A stretch of 64,000 nt of DNA from Cytobacillus gottheilii (GCF_900166665.1 NZ_LT800494.1:3857045-3921044); one strand, 5' to 3'; counted from the first letter of the stretch, positions 33,723-43,389 are shown. Notes: generated by a model from the sequence alone, not told the origin. Program-made: numbers and translations.

Positions 33723-34022
33723 GAGGCTGGGACATAAGTATTTAACACACTCATAGAACCGAATGGTTAGGTAGTCGTCTTACTAATCATTCGGTTTTTT
33801 ATGATTAGTAAATATATTTTATTAACATGAGTGAAATGGAGCGGAGGCCCCTCGACTCCTGCGGGCAATAGAGGAAAGGGTGCGACCCCGCAGAAGCTTT
33901 TGCTTTGAGGAGGCTCAGCTTGTGATCCCACGAAAAAACAGGGTCCGCAGCGCAATGGAACGGACTTGTTTAAATTGAATATTCGTGTTTTGAAAGATTA
34001 ATTTCGTTTTGTCCCAGCCTCT
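33723..34022 (-). repeat. Long palindromic element, copy B (complete)
   Basis: The 300-bp element has perfect 12-bp terminal inverted repeats GAGGCTGGGACA/TGTCCCAGCCTC. Inside are the CCGAATGGTTAG hairpin (33757-33797) and the GC-rich palindromic block with GCGGAGGCCCCTCGACTCC and CAGGGTCCGCAGCGCAATGG. It has the opposite orientation to copy A. No gene is seen in it. Confidence 0.85.
33757..33800 (+). terminator. Terminator of the hydrolase gene
   Basis: AACCGAATGGTTAG pairs with CTAATCATTCGGTT and is followed by TTTT; it is part of element B. Confidence 0.75.
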
Positions 34023-34066
34023 ATTTTCTTTAGTGTTTAGCTCTGTCGGCGAGCGACCAAGCTTTT

Positions 34067-34441
34067 TTACAACAATCTATTCTGAATTTTATTCTCATAG
34101 TTTTTAAAGACAGCGGAGTTTGTGTTGGTTTTCCTTTTGGAAAGAATGCGGTTATAGTGGAGCAGTTTTTCATTGACCTTTTGTTGCAGCTGTCGTTTTT
34201 CTTCAGGGTCTTCGCAAAGTTTTATAAGATCTTCGATTGATTTAATTTCATTTTTTAAGTCGTTTTCTTCGGGGGTGTATCCTGCGTTTTTTAGAATGCG
34301 ATAAGCCATGCGCATGCTTTCTGGCACTGCTGCTAAATCATCCTTCGGCAGCGGTTTTCCATAGCCAGGCAGGTTTTCAAATTCTTTGTCCCTGTATGCT
34401 TTTTTAATTTTATCTTCTGCAATAATGGAAAATAAGTCGAT
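34067..34441 (-). CDS. DUF1992 (DnaJC28-like) protein with apparent ATC start
   Basis: The protein reads DLFSIIAEDKIKKAYRDKEF, then NLPGYGKPLPKDD and ESMRMAYRILKNAGYTPEE, the DUF1992 domain also found in DnaJ homolog subfamily C member 28. It would be 124 residues. GGGAGGGAAGG lies 4-7 nt before the codon where the family has its Met, but that codon is ATC (34441-34439). No in-frame ATG, GTG or TTG exists nearby; the first GTG is at 34327, inside the domain. Either ATC initiates or the start codon is mutated. Confidence 0.7.
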   Translation of the reverse strand: MDLFSIIAEDKIKKAYRDKEFENLPGYGKPLPKDDLAAVPESMRMAYRILKNAGYTPEENDLKNEIKSIEDLIKLCEDPEEKRQLQQKVNEKLLHYNRILSKRKTNTNSAVFKNYENKIQNRLL

Positions 34442-34582
34442 TGTCCTTCCCTCCCATTTATTTAGTCTTCCCCTTTATTATACCCAATTATTGTAATGAT
34501 CGATATGCCTATATTTGTACATAGTGAGGCTCCACTAGGAAAGAATATGTGATGAAGCTGATATATGGAAAGGAGCCAAACA

Positions 34583-34774
34583 ATGGGTCGCGGAGAACAT
34601 TTTAATCATAAAAATAAGCATCATCCAGGAGATCTGCCTGCAAGTGCTGAACAAGTTGAGCGCCACACAACTGAAGCTCAAGAGGATGAAGAATTTATCG
34701 TTGTTCAGGAAGCATTTAAAAATCGCTTCGAGGAAGATGAAGCGAAAGTGCTTGAAGCTCGAGCGAAGCAATAA
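34583..34774 (+). CDS. Small hydrophilic protein, possibly YfhD-like
   Basis: The 63-residue charged protein starts MGRGEHFNHKNKHHPGDLP and has no hydrophobic segment. The MGR..HKNK start and the small acidic, Ala-rich C-terminus resemble the YfhD family, but only weakly. AAAGGAG lies 7 nt before the ATG at 34583, better than the upstream in-frame ATG at 34565. It is convergent with hutH across a strong terminator. Confidence 0.6.
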   Translation: MGRGEHFNHKNKHHPGDLPASAEQVERHTTEAQEDEEFIVVQEAFKNRFEEDEAKVLEARAKQ

Positions 34775-34780
34775 CAGTCA

Positions 34781-34817
34781 AAGCCTGCAGAGCTGTTGTA
34801 TCATTCTGCAGGCTTTT
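34781..34817. terminator. Bidirectional terminator between the YfhD-like gene and hutH
   Basis: AAGCCTGCAG and CTGCAGGCTT form a 10-bp stem with TTTT after it on the plus strand. Confidence 0.85.
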
Positions 34818-34828
34818 CAGTAAATGAA

Positions 34829-36325
34829 TTATAACACAACTTCTTTGTGATTCGTTTTTATCCATGCTGCACACGCATCTATATCATGCGCAAAAATTCG
34901 GTCTCTCGTAATGGATGGAACTACATTCCGTGCCTGTTCAAAATATGCCCTTGTTTTCTCTGCCAGCTTTTCGATTCCTTTGAATTCTGCAGCCTGAAGT
35001 GCACAGATTAATTCAATGGCGAGCACCTTATTTGTGTTTTGAATAATTTGATATGCGTGTCTTGATCCAATTGTCCCCATGCTTACATGATCCTCCTGAT
35101 TGGCCGAAGATGGAATAGAATCCACACTTGCTGGATGGGCAAGTGTTTTGTTTTCAGACACAAGAGAGGCAGCACAATATTGCAGAATCATTGCTCCAGA
35201 CTGCAATCCTGGCTCTGGGCTTAGAAAAGCGGGCAGATCATTAAGCTGTGGATTAACAAGCCTTTCAATTCTTCTCTCAGAAATATTGGCAAGCTCTGCA
35301 ACAGCAATTTTCATAAAATCCATTGCAAAAGCAATTGGCTGCCCATGAAAATTGCCTCCTGAAATCACCTTCATCCCATCGTCAAAAATGAGCGGATTAT
35401 CGGTTGCAGCATTCATTTCAATCTCCAGTTTTTCTTTTACATAATCTAACGCCTGCCACGAAGCTCCGTGTACTTGTGGGATGCAGCGAATCGAATACGC
35501 GTCCTGCACCCGGATTTCACCTTGTCTGGAAATTAGCTTACTCCCTTCTAAATGCTCTCTCATTCTTCTTGCTACATCTGTCTGCTGCTGGTATCCCCTT
35601 GCCATATGAACATCTTCATCAAAAGCATCGATAATGCCATTTAACCCTTCCATGGTGATTGCTGCAATAATTTCCGACTGCAGCGCCATTCTTTCTGCTT
35701 CCAAATATCCGATGACGCCCATCGCAGTCATCGCCTGTGTTCCATTAATAAGAGCCAATCCTTCCTTAGCCTCTAACACAAGCGGGGCTATGCCTTCTTC
35801 CATTAAAGCGAGGGACGAAGCCTTTCTTGTTCCTTTATGATATACCTCGCCTTCTCCAATTAGAGCAAGAGCCAGATGCGACAGAGGTGCCAAGTCTCCG
35901 CTTGCACCAAGTGAGCCCTGCTGAGGAACAACAGGATGAATTCCATGATTCAGCAGCTTCAGCAGAGTATCAATCACAACTGGCCGTACGCCTGAAAATC
36001 CTTTTAATAATGCATTGGCCCGCAGTAGAAGCATCGCTCTTGAAACGGATTCAGGAAATGGGTCACCTGTACCACAGGCATGTGATCGGATTAAATTCAA
36101 CTGTAGTTCCTTTACATCTCCTTGATGGATCAGCACATCACTGAATTTGCCAAACCCCGTATTAATGCCATATACAACTCTTTGGTCCTCTACAATTTTT
36201 GTCACAGCATCATGGCTTCTTGCGGCTTCTGCCAAGCTGACTGGTGAAGCAGACACTTTCTCTCCTTCAAAAATGATTGTAGCTGCCTCCTTCAAGGTTA
36301 AAGAATGCCCTGTCAAAATAACCAT
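34829..36325 (-). CDS. hutH: Histidine ammonia-lyase HutH
   Basis: The 498-residue enzyme deaminates histidine to urocanate. The Ala-Ser-Gly triad that cyclises to the MIO cofactor is at residues 141-143 ([12 protein letters not shown]), and the catalytic Tyr lies in YGINTGFG (residues 52-59). A 50-codon upstream extension is open, but GAGGAGGAATAAA before the ATG at 36325 fixes the start. No hutU, hutI, hutG or hutP lies beside it, so the rest of the pathway must be elsewhere or absent. Confidence 0.95.
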   Translation of the reverse strand: MVILTGHSLTLKEAATIIFEGEKVSASPVSLAEAARSHDAVTKIVEDQRVVYGINTGFGKFSDVLIHQGDVKELQLNLIRSHACGTGDPFPESVSRAMLLLRANALLKGFSGVRPVVIDTLLKLLNHGIHPVVPQQGSLGASGDLAPLSHLALALIGEGEVYHKGTRKASSLALMEEGIAPLVLEAKEGLALINGTQAMTAMGVIGYLEAERMALQSEIIAAITMEGLNGIIDAFDEDVHMARGYQQQTDVARRMREHLEGSKLISRQGEIRVQDAYSIRCIPQVHGASWQALDYVKEKLEIEMNAATDNPLIFDDGMKVISGGNFHGQPIAFAMDFMKIAVAELANISERRIERLVNPQLNDLPAFLSPEPGLQSGAMILQYCAASLVSENKTLAHPASVDSIPSSANQEDHVSMGTIGSRHAYQIIQNTNKVLAIELICALQAAEFKGIEKLAEKTRAYFEQARNVVPSITRDRIFAHDIDACAAWIKTNHKEVVL

Positions 36326-36357
36326 TTTATTCCTCCTCATTCTGTTAGCAGAGTAAA

Positions 36358-36406
36358 GAAAAAGGCTGTATCTCAAACGAGTGTTTGAAATACAGCCTTT
36401 TTTGCT
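36358..36406 (-). terminator. Hairpin between topB and hutH
   Basis: AAGGCTGTATTTCAAAC and GTTTGAGATACAGCCTT form a stem of about 17 bp with one mismatch; on the minus strand TTTTTC follows. It either ends topB or attenuates hutH, whose start is 33 nt downstream. Confidence 0.8.
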
Positions 36407-36556
36407 TGTATGTTTACGTTCTGCATATGATTCATCATCAACAGTCCCATAGCTATAAATTTTCTGAATATACACTTATATTATCGAAGCTACAGCCGGT
36501 CTGTCAATTATTTTTCCATATTTTAGCATATCAGCGAATTATCAGAGTAAAGGATT

Positions 36557-38749
36557 TTAGTCGTCAAACTTGATTCCTTTTAATAAATCAGCAAACGCGT
36601 TGTTGATTGGTTCTGTTTCTTTTTGCTGCTGTTTTAAATATTTTTGAACAGTGCGTTTATCCGCTTTTCCTCCTGATTCTTTTTTCCGTCTTTCTTCAAA
36701 GGAGGAGAGTTTTTCGCGATAGCCGCATTTACATGCAAAAATCTGCCCTTTCCCTTCGCCGCGAAGTTCCATTTTCTTTTTACATTGCGGACAGCGGGCA
36801 TTTGTAATTCTAGAGACATTTTTACGGTGTCCGCATTCACGGTCCTGGCAGACGAGCATTTTGCCTTTTTTGCCATTCACTTCAAGCATCGGCTTGCCAC
36901 AGTCTGGACAAGATTTGGTTGAGATATTGTCATGCTTGTATTTTTTCGTACTGTTTTTAATATCTGAGACAATTTCTTTTGTATGCTTCTTCATTTCATT
37001 GATAAACACGTCTTTTTTCAGCTTGCCTTTGGCAATCAGCTCAAGCTTTTGCTCCCACTGTCCGGTTGTAGCCGGTGATTTTAATTCTTCTGGGACAAGG
37101 TCAAGCAGCTGACGGCCTTTTGAAGTAATAAAAATATCTTTTCCGCCCCGCTTTTCGATTAAAAAGGAGTTAAAGAGCTTATCAATGATGTCCGCGCGAG
37201 TCGCTACTGTTCCTAGTCCTCCAGTGGATTTTAATGTATCTGCTAACTTTTTATCGTTGGTTTCCATATACTTCGCCGGGTTTTCCATTGCTGATAGCAA
37301 GGTTGCCTCTGTAAAGCGGGCTGGCGGTTTGGTTTGTCCAGAGGTTAGAGAAATCAATTTTGTTTTAAGGACATCGCCTTTTTCAATTCTCGGCAACAGC
37401 TGTTCTTTCACATCATCTGTTGCTTCATCATCATCAAACCGATTTTCATATACTTCTTTCCAGCCTGCCTCTAACACTGTTTTCCCTTTAGCAATAAACT
37501 TTTCTGCTCCAATTCTCGCCTGCAGTGTCAATTGCTCATACTCATGTGCAGGGAACAGAACAGCCAAAAACCTTTTTACAACAAGGTCATATATTTTTCT
37601 TTCTTTATCGGTAAATGCTGAAAAATTCACATAGCCTTCTGTTGGAATAATCGCATGGTGATCACTCACTCTGCTGTCATCTACAAATGCTTTTGTTGCT
37701 TTAATCGGTTTTTTCAGCACTTTGTTTGCAAGCGGGCGATATTCTCCTACACCGCATGCTTTTAACCTTTCAGGAAGGGTGCTGACAATATCGGAAGAAA
37801 GGTAACGTGAATCTGTTCTTGGGTATGTTAATACTTTGTGCTGCTCATAAAGCTTCTGCATGATATTAAGTGTTTCTTTGGCAGAGTAACCAAAAATTTT
37901 ATTCGCATCACGCTGCAATTCGGTTAGATCGTATAATGCCGGCGAAAATGTTTTTTTCGCTTTTCGGTCAATGGACCCTACTTCCGCATCCTTACGCCCG
38001 AGCGATTTTACGATGGATTCTATTTTATCTTTATCAAAGCTGCGGCTATTGCCGTTAGAACCCTGCCATGTTAACACAAGGCCATCTGTTGAAGCTTCAA
38101 TTCCGTAAAAAGTCTGCGGTTTAAAATTCTTGATCTCATCTTCTCTCGATGCTACGATCGCAACGGTTGGTGTTTGCACACGTCCGGTGTTTAGCTGCGC
38201 ATTAAATTTAGTCGTCAATGCACGTGTTGCATTTAATCCGATATACCAGTCTGCTTCAGAGCGTGCTACGGCTGCTGCGTATAAATTATCATAATTTCTT
38301 CCTGGTTTTAAGTTATTAAATCCTTCTCTGATCGCTTTATCTGTAACAGAGGAGATCCATAAACGTTTAATTGGTTTATTAATTTTTGCTTTATCAATGA
38401 TCCAGCGCGCCACTAATTCTCCTTCTCTTCCTGCATCTGTAGCGACAATAATTTCTTTAACATCACTGCGGTTTAACTGTGTTTTTACTGCATTAAACTG
38501 TTTGCCTGTCTGCTTGATGACCACTAATTTAAGACGCTCAGGGAGCATCGGCAAATCTTCAATCTTCCATGATTTGTATTTTTGATCATAATTTTCAGGA
38601 TCTGCTAATGTCACTAAATGCCCTAGTGCCCAAGTTACGATATATTTGTCGCCTTCTAGAAATCCGTTTCCCTTTTTTGTGCATTTCAATACATTTGCGA
38701 TATCACGGGCAACGGACGGTTTTTCAGCGATGACTACACTTTTTGCCAT
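36557..38749 (-). CDS. topB: DNA topoisomerase III
   Basis: The 730-residue type IA topoisomerase has an N-terminal TOPRIM domain (EKPSVARDIA; DAGREGE near residue 105) and the active-site tyrosine in LTYPRTDSRY (about Tyr309). The C-terminus has zinc-ribbon modules (CPDCGKPM..CQDREC and CPQCKKKM..CKCG, about residues 610-690). It relaxes or decatenates DNA through single-strand passage. AAAGGAGTTCGGAAAA precedes the ATG. It is monocistronic. Confidence 0.96.
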   Translation of the reverse strand: MAKSVVIAEKPSVARDIANVLKCTKKGNGFLEGDKYIVTWALGHLVTLADPENYDQKYKSWKIEDLPMLPERLKLVVIKQTGKQFNAVKTQLNRSDVKEIIVATDAGREGELVARWIIDKAKINKPIKRLWISSVTDKAIREGFNNLKPGRNYDNLYAAAVARSEADWYIGLNATRALTTKFNAQLNTGRVQTPTVAIVASREDEIKNFKPQTFYGIEASTDGLVLTWQGSNGNSRSFDKDKIESIVKSLGRKDAEVGSIDRKAKKTFSPALYDLTELQRDANKIFGYSAKETLNIMQKLYEQHKVLTYPRTDSRYLSSDIVSTLPERLKACGVGEYRPLANKVLKKPIKATKAFVDDSRVSDHHAIIPTEGYVNFSAFTDKERKIYDLVVKRFLAVLFPAHEYEQLTLQARIGAEKFIAKGKTVLEAGWKEVYENRFDDDEATDDVKEQLLPRIEKGDVLKTKLISLTSGQTKPPARFTEATLLSAMENPAKYMETNDKKLADTLKSTGGLGTVATRADIIDKLFNSFLIEKRGGKDIFITSKGRQLLDLVPEELKSPATTGQWEQKLELIAKGKLKKDVFINEMKKHTKEIVSDIKNSTKKYKHDNISTKSCPDCGKPMLEVNGKKGKMLVCQDRECGHRKNVSRITNARCPQCKKKMELRGEGKGQIFACKCGYREKLSSFEERRKKESGGKADKRTVQKYLKQQQKETEPINNAFADLLKGIKFDD

Positions 38750-38915
38750 TTTTTCCGAACTCCTTTACTAGCTGTGTAAGGTCTAATATACCATACATTG
38801 CATGAAAAGTTCGTATGTCCATCTCCACCCGCTAGAACAGTTCTTGTTGACCTTAGAATCACTAGAAGGTTTATACTGTCGTTACCGAATAATTAATAAA
38901 GGAAGTTGGATATAT

Positions 38916-39497
38916 ATGATCAGAACTATGCAAGCAAAAGATTCCATGGAAGCTGCAGCTTTATTATGGGAAATATTCGAGGATATGGAGCTTCCTTTAC
39001 TGAAGGAAATTCCGCAATCCAAATTATTAGAAATGGTCGCAGAAGCAGCCGAAGACCCTGACTACCGCTATGGTGTGAACAGGGGGTTAGTGTATGAATA
39101 CAATGGGGTAATAGCCGGTGCTATTTTTGGATATCCTGCGCTGGATGAGCCTAGTATTGATGAATCTTTTAAAAACGTTTTACAGAAACATGGGTACGAA
39201 TCAAATTTGAATTTGTTTATAGATCAAGAGGCACTTCCAAATGAGTGGTATTTGGATTCTATTGTCGTCAATAAAAAATTCAGAGGAATGGGAATTGGAA
39301 CCACTTTACTAGAGGCTATGTGTCAAACCGCATCTGATGCCGGTTTTGAAAGAATAGGATTAAATGTAGATGTTGCGAATCTAAAGGCAAAGAAGTTATA
39401 TTCTTCTATAGGATTTAAAAAAGTTGCTGATATTACGTTAAGCGGCCATCACTATGAGCATCTGTGTAAACCGTTAGAAACTCACGTAAAAGCTTAA
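38916..39497 (+). CDS. GNAT-family N-acetyltransferase
   Basis: The 193-residue protein has the acetyl-CoA binding motif (IVVNKKFRGMGIGTTLLEAM, with RGMGIG) and the C-terminal NVDVANLKAKKLYSSIGFKK. Substrate unknown. The ATG at 38916 follows AAAGGAAG; a 38-codon in-frame extension upstream lacks a signal. The MerR-type gene starts 30 nt downstream, so the two are probably one operon. Confidence 0.88.
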   Translation: MIRTMQAKDSMEAAALLWEIFEDMELPLLKEIPQSKLLEMVAEAAEDPDYRYGVNRGLVYEYNGVIAGAIFGYPALDEPSIDESFKNVLQKHGYESNLNLFIDQEALPNEWYLDSIVVNKKFRGMGIGTTLLEAMCQTASDAGFERIGLNVDVANLKAKKLYSSIGFKKVADITLSGHHYEHLCKPLETHVKA

Positions 39498-39527
39498 ATT
39501 ACCTTACTTTAGTCTGGAGCAGGAACC

Positions 39528-40313
39528 ATGAAGTGGAAAATAAATGAAATAGCTCGTTTGTATGATATCAGTTCCCATACATTACGCTTTTACGAAGAAC
39601 TTCAACTTGTCGTCCCTCATAGAGGAGAAAACAATTATCGTATCTATACAGAAGAACATCTGCAGAAATTAAACATTATCCGGGATCTTAGAAAATTCAA
39701 CATCCCCTTAGAGCAAATTAAAGATTATCTGGAGAATCGTACAGTTGATAAAACATTAAATTTATTAAAAAGACAGCAGTCTTTTATTCAACAAGAAATC
39801 CTCTTATTACAAGAACAGCAAAACCGCATTAACGAACGCATTAACTTGTTTACACATAGCACTGAAGCAAGTGAGGGTGAGTGTATTATCCTTGATCAGC
39901 CAGATCGCTATGTTATTGCCAGTTCTGATAAACAGATAGAAAGTGCCAATATCGATTTTGCCTTAAAAGAATTATATAAAGAATACGAAAAAAAGCTTCC
40001 CCACTTAGATCAATACCTGTTTGGAAGCTTTCTGTATGCTCTTTCTGATTCTGCCATACATCATAATGTATTTTATTTTCTCGAACAGAATTCAGCTAAT
40101 TATACAACGCTTATTCCAAAAGGCCGCTATGCAACAATACACTACAGAGGCAGTTATTCCAAAACACATACCTATCTTTTGAAGTTAACAGACTACTTAA
40201 CCAAAAAACATTATGTGCTGGATGGAGATTTTTTCGAGACCTATTTAATTGATTTTCATGAAACAAGCCTTGTTAACCAGTATGTGACCAGGATCGAAGT
40301 GAAGATTAAATGA
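39528..40313 (+). CDS. MerR-family regulator with GyrI-like ligand domain
   Basis: The 261-residue regulator has a MerR winged helix (KINEIARLYDISSHTLRFYE, residues 4-23), the wing-turn YRIYTEEHLQKLNIIRDLR, and a coiled-coil dimer helix (about 80-112). A C-terminal effector-binding domain of the BmrR/GyrI type follows (about 120-261). It probably senses a small hydrophobic ligand. GGAGCAGGAACC precedes the ATG. Likely co-transcribed with the acetyltransferase. Confidence 0.9.
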   Translation: MKWKINEIARLYDISSHTLRFYEELQLVVPHRGENNYRIYTEEHLQKLNIIRDLRKFNIPLEQIKDYLENRTVDKTLNLLKRQQSFIQQEILLLQEQQNRINERINLFTHSTEASEGECIILDQPDRYVIASSDKQIESANIDFALKELYKEYEKKLPHLDQYLFGSFLYALSDSAIHHNVFYFLEQNSANYTTLIPKGRYATIHYRGSYSKTHTYLLKLTDYLTKKHYVLDGDFFETYLIDFHETSLVNQYVTRIEVKIK

Positions 40314-40336
40314 AGCATCCATCCTTTTTTGTCACA

Positions 40337-40371
40337 GCCATACTGTCAAGAAGCTAGTCAGCCTTCTTGGC
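40337..40371. terminator. Inverted repeat after the MerR-type gene
   Basis: TGTCAAGAAG pairs with CTTCTTGGCA across a 9-nt loop. There are no long T runs; it lies between convergent genes. Confidence 0.4.
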
Positions 40372-40402
40372 AGCAATGCTTAAGATGAACGATCTCCCTT
40401 AT

Positions 40403-40864
40403 TTAATAATCCATTGTTTCTTTAAACATAATACCTGCATATCGATAGTTGATCGTTAAAGTATTCAGTGGTTCTTTGGAGTGAACGGTTATTCCATAAG
40501 AGAGTGTATCTTGATCCCTGTTATTTATTCTTTCCTGTATGCCCGAACCTGCAGGAAGAATTGTTTCATTTAAATCTGTAAACCTTTCCCCATTCTCACT
40601 ATCAAAAGTAATATAAAATGCTTCGTCAGCATTATTAGGAATTACTTGCATTTGGACTTTCTCTGGTTCCTTATCATTTATTAAAACACCTGTAGGCTGA
40701 AGGTTAAAAAAGCCTTTATTCCCCACTTCGATTAAATACATATCGTTATCTGCTCCATGACTCAATGCACCGACATCTAATGGCGGATTAAACAGCAGAT
40801 AGGCATAAAAGACAATCGCTCCCACTATAGCACCGCTCGGTATAAGAAACCATTTTTTCTTCAT
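40403..40864 (-). CDS. Unrecognised membrane-anchored protein, 153 residues
   Basis: The protein has one N-terminal membrane helix (residues 5-26) and an extracytoplasmic domain of about 125 residues rich in beta-forming residues (ITFDSENGERF, LNTLTINYRYAGIMFKE). No lipobox, cysteine or catalytic motif is visible. GAGGTGG lies 4 nt before the ATG. I do not recognise the family. Confidence 0.65.
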   Translation of the reverse strand: MKKKWFLIPSGAIVGAIVFYAYLLFNPPLDVGALSHGADNDMYLIEVGNKGFFNLQPTGVLINDKEPEKVQMQVIPNNADEAFYITFDSENGERFTDLNETILPAGSGIQERINNRDQDTLSYGITVHSKEPLNTLTINYRYAGIMFKETMDY

Positions 40865-40974
40865 AAAACCACCTCATGATTATGAATTTACATAATGTAA
40901 CATTCCTTCTTATACGCATGAAAGAGAATAATGGTTTCATAAACATGGTTTGAAGACTAGAACATTCCCTAAAA

Positions 40975-41215
40975 ATTGAAACCAGCTGAAACGATCCCGT
41001 TCCATTTCGCTGCGGACCCTCGCTTTCCGCGGGGAGGAAGCTGAGCCTCCTCGTCACTGTCGCTCCTGCGGGGTCTCACCCTTTCCTCTACTTCCCGCAG
41101 GAGTCGAGGGTCCTCCGCTCCATTACACTCAAGTTTTTTTAAATCGAGTGGTTAGAAAGATATACTCGCTGTTCATTCGGAAGTCTAATGAATTGAACCC
41201 TTATATCCCAGGTCT
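40975..41215 (+). repeat. Long palindromic element, copy C
   Basis: Same orientation as copy A: CGTTCCATTTCGCTGCGGAC, CCCTCGCTTTCCGCGGGGAG, GCTCCTGCGGGGTCTCACCC and CAGGAGTCGAGGGTCC, with degraded ends. An open frame that crosses it (40788-41057, minus) is repeat-derived and not a gene. Confidence 0.75.
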
Positions 41216-41231
41216 TTATTTACAGTATATT

Positions 41232-41849
41232 TCAGTATAACTTCAATAAATCCTCAAATTCTTCGATTACTTCATCATATTCGCTTACTTCGCCAAATCC
41301 ATATTTGGCATATACAAAAGGAATTTCTGCGAATCTGGCTGCTTTTAAGTCACCGTCTGTATCTCCAACATAAACTGGGTTTGATAACTGATTTCGTTTT
41401 ATGATCAGTTGAATGTTCTCCCCTTTTGAAAGACCTGTTCGGCCTGGGTTTTCAAAATCAGTGAAATATTTTTCCAGTCCATGATATTTATAAAAAGCCT
41501 CTATGTAACCATCCTGACAATTGCTGACAATGAAAAGTTTATACTTTTCCGAGAGTTGCTTTAAGACGTTTTCGACATTTTTGTAAGGAACACCGCCATG
41601 TTTTTCTATATAAGTATTTTCCACTTCAAAGCATTCTTGTAAAATTTTCTCCCGTACTTCATCATCTAGATCAGGAAACAATCTCTTAGCAATGTCATCC
41701 ATCTGCAGGCCCATTACTCCTTCAAGGTCTTCCCGAGTTAAGTCCTCTCGAATCTGGTTATTTGTTTGTATTACATTGTTCCAAGAAACCTTAATTGAAT
41801 CAACAGAATCCCAAAGTGTTCCATCTAAATCAAAAATAATACTGTCCAT
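41232..41849 (-). CDS. HAD-superfamily hydrolase
   Basis: The 205-residue phosphatase-like protein carries HAD motif I (IFDLDGTLWD, nucleophile Asp near residue 6), motif II (FIVSNC), the motif III Lys region (GLSKGENIQ) and motif IV (VGDTDGDLKAA). The helical cap after motif I is the phosphoglycolate-phosphatase type. Substrate unknown. The ATG at 41849 is preferred because GAGAGG lies 10 nt upstream; the ATG three codons earlier is only 1 nt from it. Confidence 0.88.
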   Translation of the reverse strand: MDSIIFDLDGTLWDSVDSIKVSWNNVIQTNNQIREDLTREDLEGVMGLQMDDIAKRLFPDLDDEVREKILQECFEVENTYIEKHGGVPYKNVENVLKQLSEKYKLFIVSNCQDGYIEAFYKYHGLEKYFTDFENPGRTGLSKGENIQLIIKRNQLSNPVYVGDTDGDLKAARFAEIPFVYAKYGFGEVSEYDEVIEEFEDLLKLY

Positions 41850-41879
41850 TTTTCTCATACCTCTCTCAATAAATTATAA

Positions 41880-42384
41880 TCTCTCTTCATCGTAAACGAT
41901 TTCCGAAAAAATGGGAAACATCTTTGCCTATCGTATCGTTTTCGTTTACCAAGCAAAGAGGTCTAACATAAATTTTATTCTAAATAACAATGTATTCATT
42001 CCTCATTTACTTTTTATATTGATTGTTTTTCCTTCAGAGAATAATTTTATATGATTACGCAAGATAGTATTTTAACTATACTAAATATTTAAAATATTAT
42101 ATGACAATTCCTAATTAAACTATTAAAATGGAGTGATAGATATATACTTCTAATCTCTGTGCATGCCCTCCTCGATTCTAATTTGTTTCAGTACACGAAT
42201 TTTTGGGAATGTTATTCCTACATAATTAAGTTTACATTTGATTCTTATGTCCCCATACCACACTTTACGATTCTAGCATTAAGCAGTTCATACTAATGAC
42301 CAACCGGTTAGTCTACTTCTTTGATGATCGGTCTTCTAGAAGGTTTCTAAATTATTAAAATCTATAACTAAGGGAGGAGTATAT
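41880..42384. other. 500-bp gap before the TRAP operon
   Basis: AT-rich DNA without a gene. The only clear structure is the palindrome at 42299-42314. Several AT-rich promoter-like stretches occur, but none could be fixed. Confidence 0.5.
42299..42314. promoter_or_regulatory. Palindrome GACCAACCGGTTAGTC before the TRAP operon
   Basis: A 16-bp inverted repeat with one mismatched pair, 70 bp before dctP. A regulator site (GntR- or TetR-like) is inferred; no regulator gene is adjacent. Confidence 0.45.
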
Positions 42385-43389
42385 ATGAAAAAGTTTATTA
42401 CATTCAGTATGATTCTTCTGTTATTGGCTGGCGTAATTTCCGGCTGTGTTGCTAAGGCCGCAGAGGAAGAAAGCACCATTACGATGAGACTTGCCCATAA
42501 TCAAGGAGAAACGCATCCCGTACATAAGTCACTGGCCGAGTTCGCTAGACTGGTGGAAGAGAAAACAGATGGCAGCATCAAGATCACCCTTTATCCAAAT
42601 GGACAAGTAGGCAGCGAACGGGAAGCCGTTGAATTAACTCAAACAGGTGCAATTGATATTGCAAAAGTAAGTTCAAGTACACTTGAAAACTTTTCTGAAG
42701 TTTATTCTCTTTTCAGTCTTCCCTATCTTTTTGACAGCCAAGAACATTACTATCAGGCAATGAACAGCGATATTGCTAAAGAAATCTATCAGACGACTTC
42801 TGATATAGGGTTCAGCGGTCTGACATTCTATGATTCTGGCACAAGGAATTTTTATACTGACAATGTAGAAATTACCCATCCTGATGATTTAAAAGGTTTA
42901 AAAATACGCGTACAGCCAAGCCCTACATCAATAAGAATGGTGGAACTTATGGGTGGCTCACCTACTCCGATGCCATATGGAGAGGTGTATACCTCATTAC
43001 AGCAGGGCGTAATTGATGGAACTGAAAACAATGAAACAGCATTAACGGACAGCAATCATGGTGAAGTAGCGAAGGAGTACAGCTACAGCGAGCATGCGAT
43101 GGTGCCGGATATTCTGATCATGAACAACAGCAAATGGGACCAATTGAACGCCAAACAGAAAAATGCGATCGCTGAAGCAGCTGAAGAGTCGACGGCCTTT
43201 CATAAAGAAGTTTGGGAACAGGCAGTTGAAGAAGCCATTGAAGGAGCAAAAGATAAGGGTGTAAACTTCAGCACTCCTGACAAACAGCCATTTATGGATG
43301 CTGTCCAGCCGCTTCATGATGAGTTCTCTCAAAAGAAAGAAACGGCAGAATACTATAAAGAAATCCGCGATCTAGTGGAAGAAGATTAA
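42385..43389 (+). CDS. dctP: TRAP transporter solute-binding lipoprotein (DctP type)
   Basis: The 334-residue lipoprotein has a signal peptide with lipobox (ISGC, Cys21). The DctP fold follows, with GSEREAVELTQTGAIDIAKV and the conserved segment LKGLKIRVQPSPTSIRMVE that holds the Arg expected to bind a substrate carboxylate, then YTSLQQGVIDGTENN. It delivers an organic acid to the DctQ-DctM permease. GGGAGGAG precedes the ATG. The exact substrate cannot be read from the sequence. Confidence 0.93.
   Translation: MKKFITFSMILLLLAGVISGCVAKAAEEESTITMRLAHNQGETHPVHKSLAEFARLVEEKTDGSIKITLYPNGQVGSEREAVELTQTGAIDIAKVSSSTLENFSEVYSLFSLPYLFDSQEHYYQAMNSDIAKEIYQTTSDIGFSGLTFYDSGTRNFYTDNVEITHPDDLKGLKIRVQPSPTSIRMVELMGGSPTPMPYGEVYTSLQQGVIDGTENNETALTDSNHGEVAKEYSYSEHAMVPDILIMNNSKWDQLNAKQKNAIAEAAEESTAFHKEVWEQAVEEAIEGAKDKGVNFSTPDKQPFMDAVQPLHDEFSQKKETAEYYKEIRDLVEED

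Noticed and set aside
40788..41057. 89-codon minus-strand frame over repeat C
   Set aside because: It is read through the palindromic repeat and into the 153-residue protein gene in another frame.
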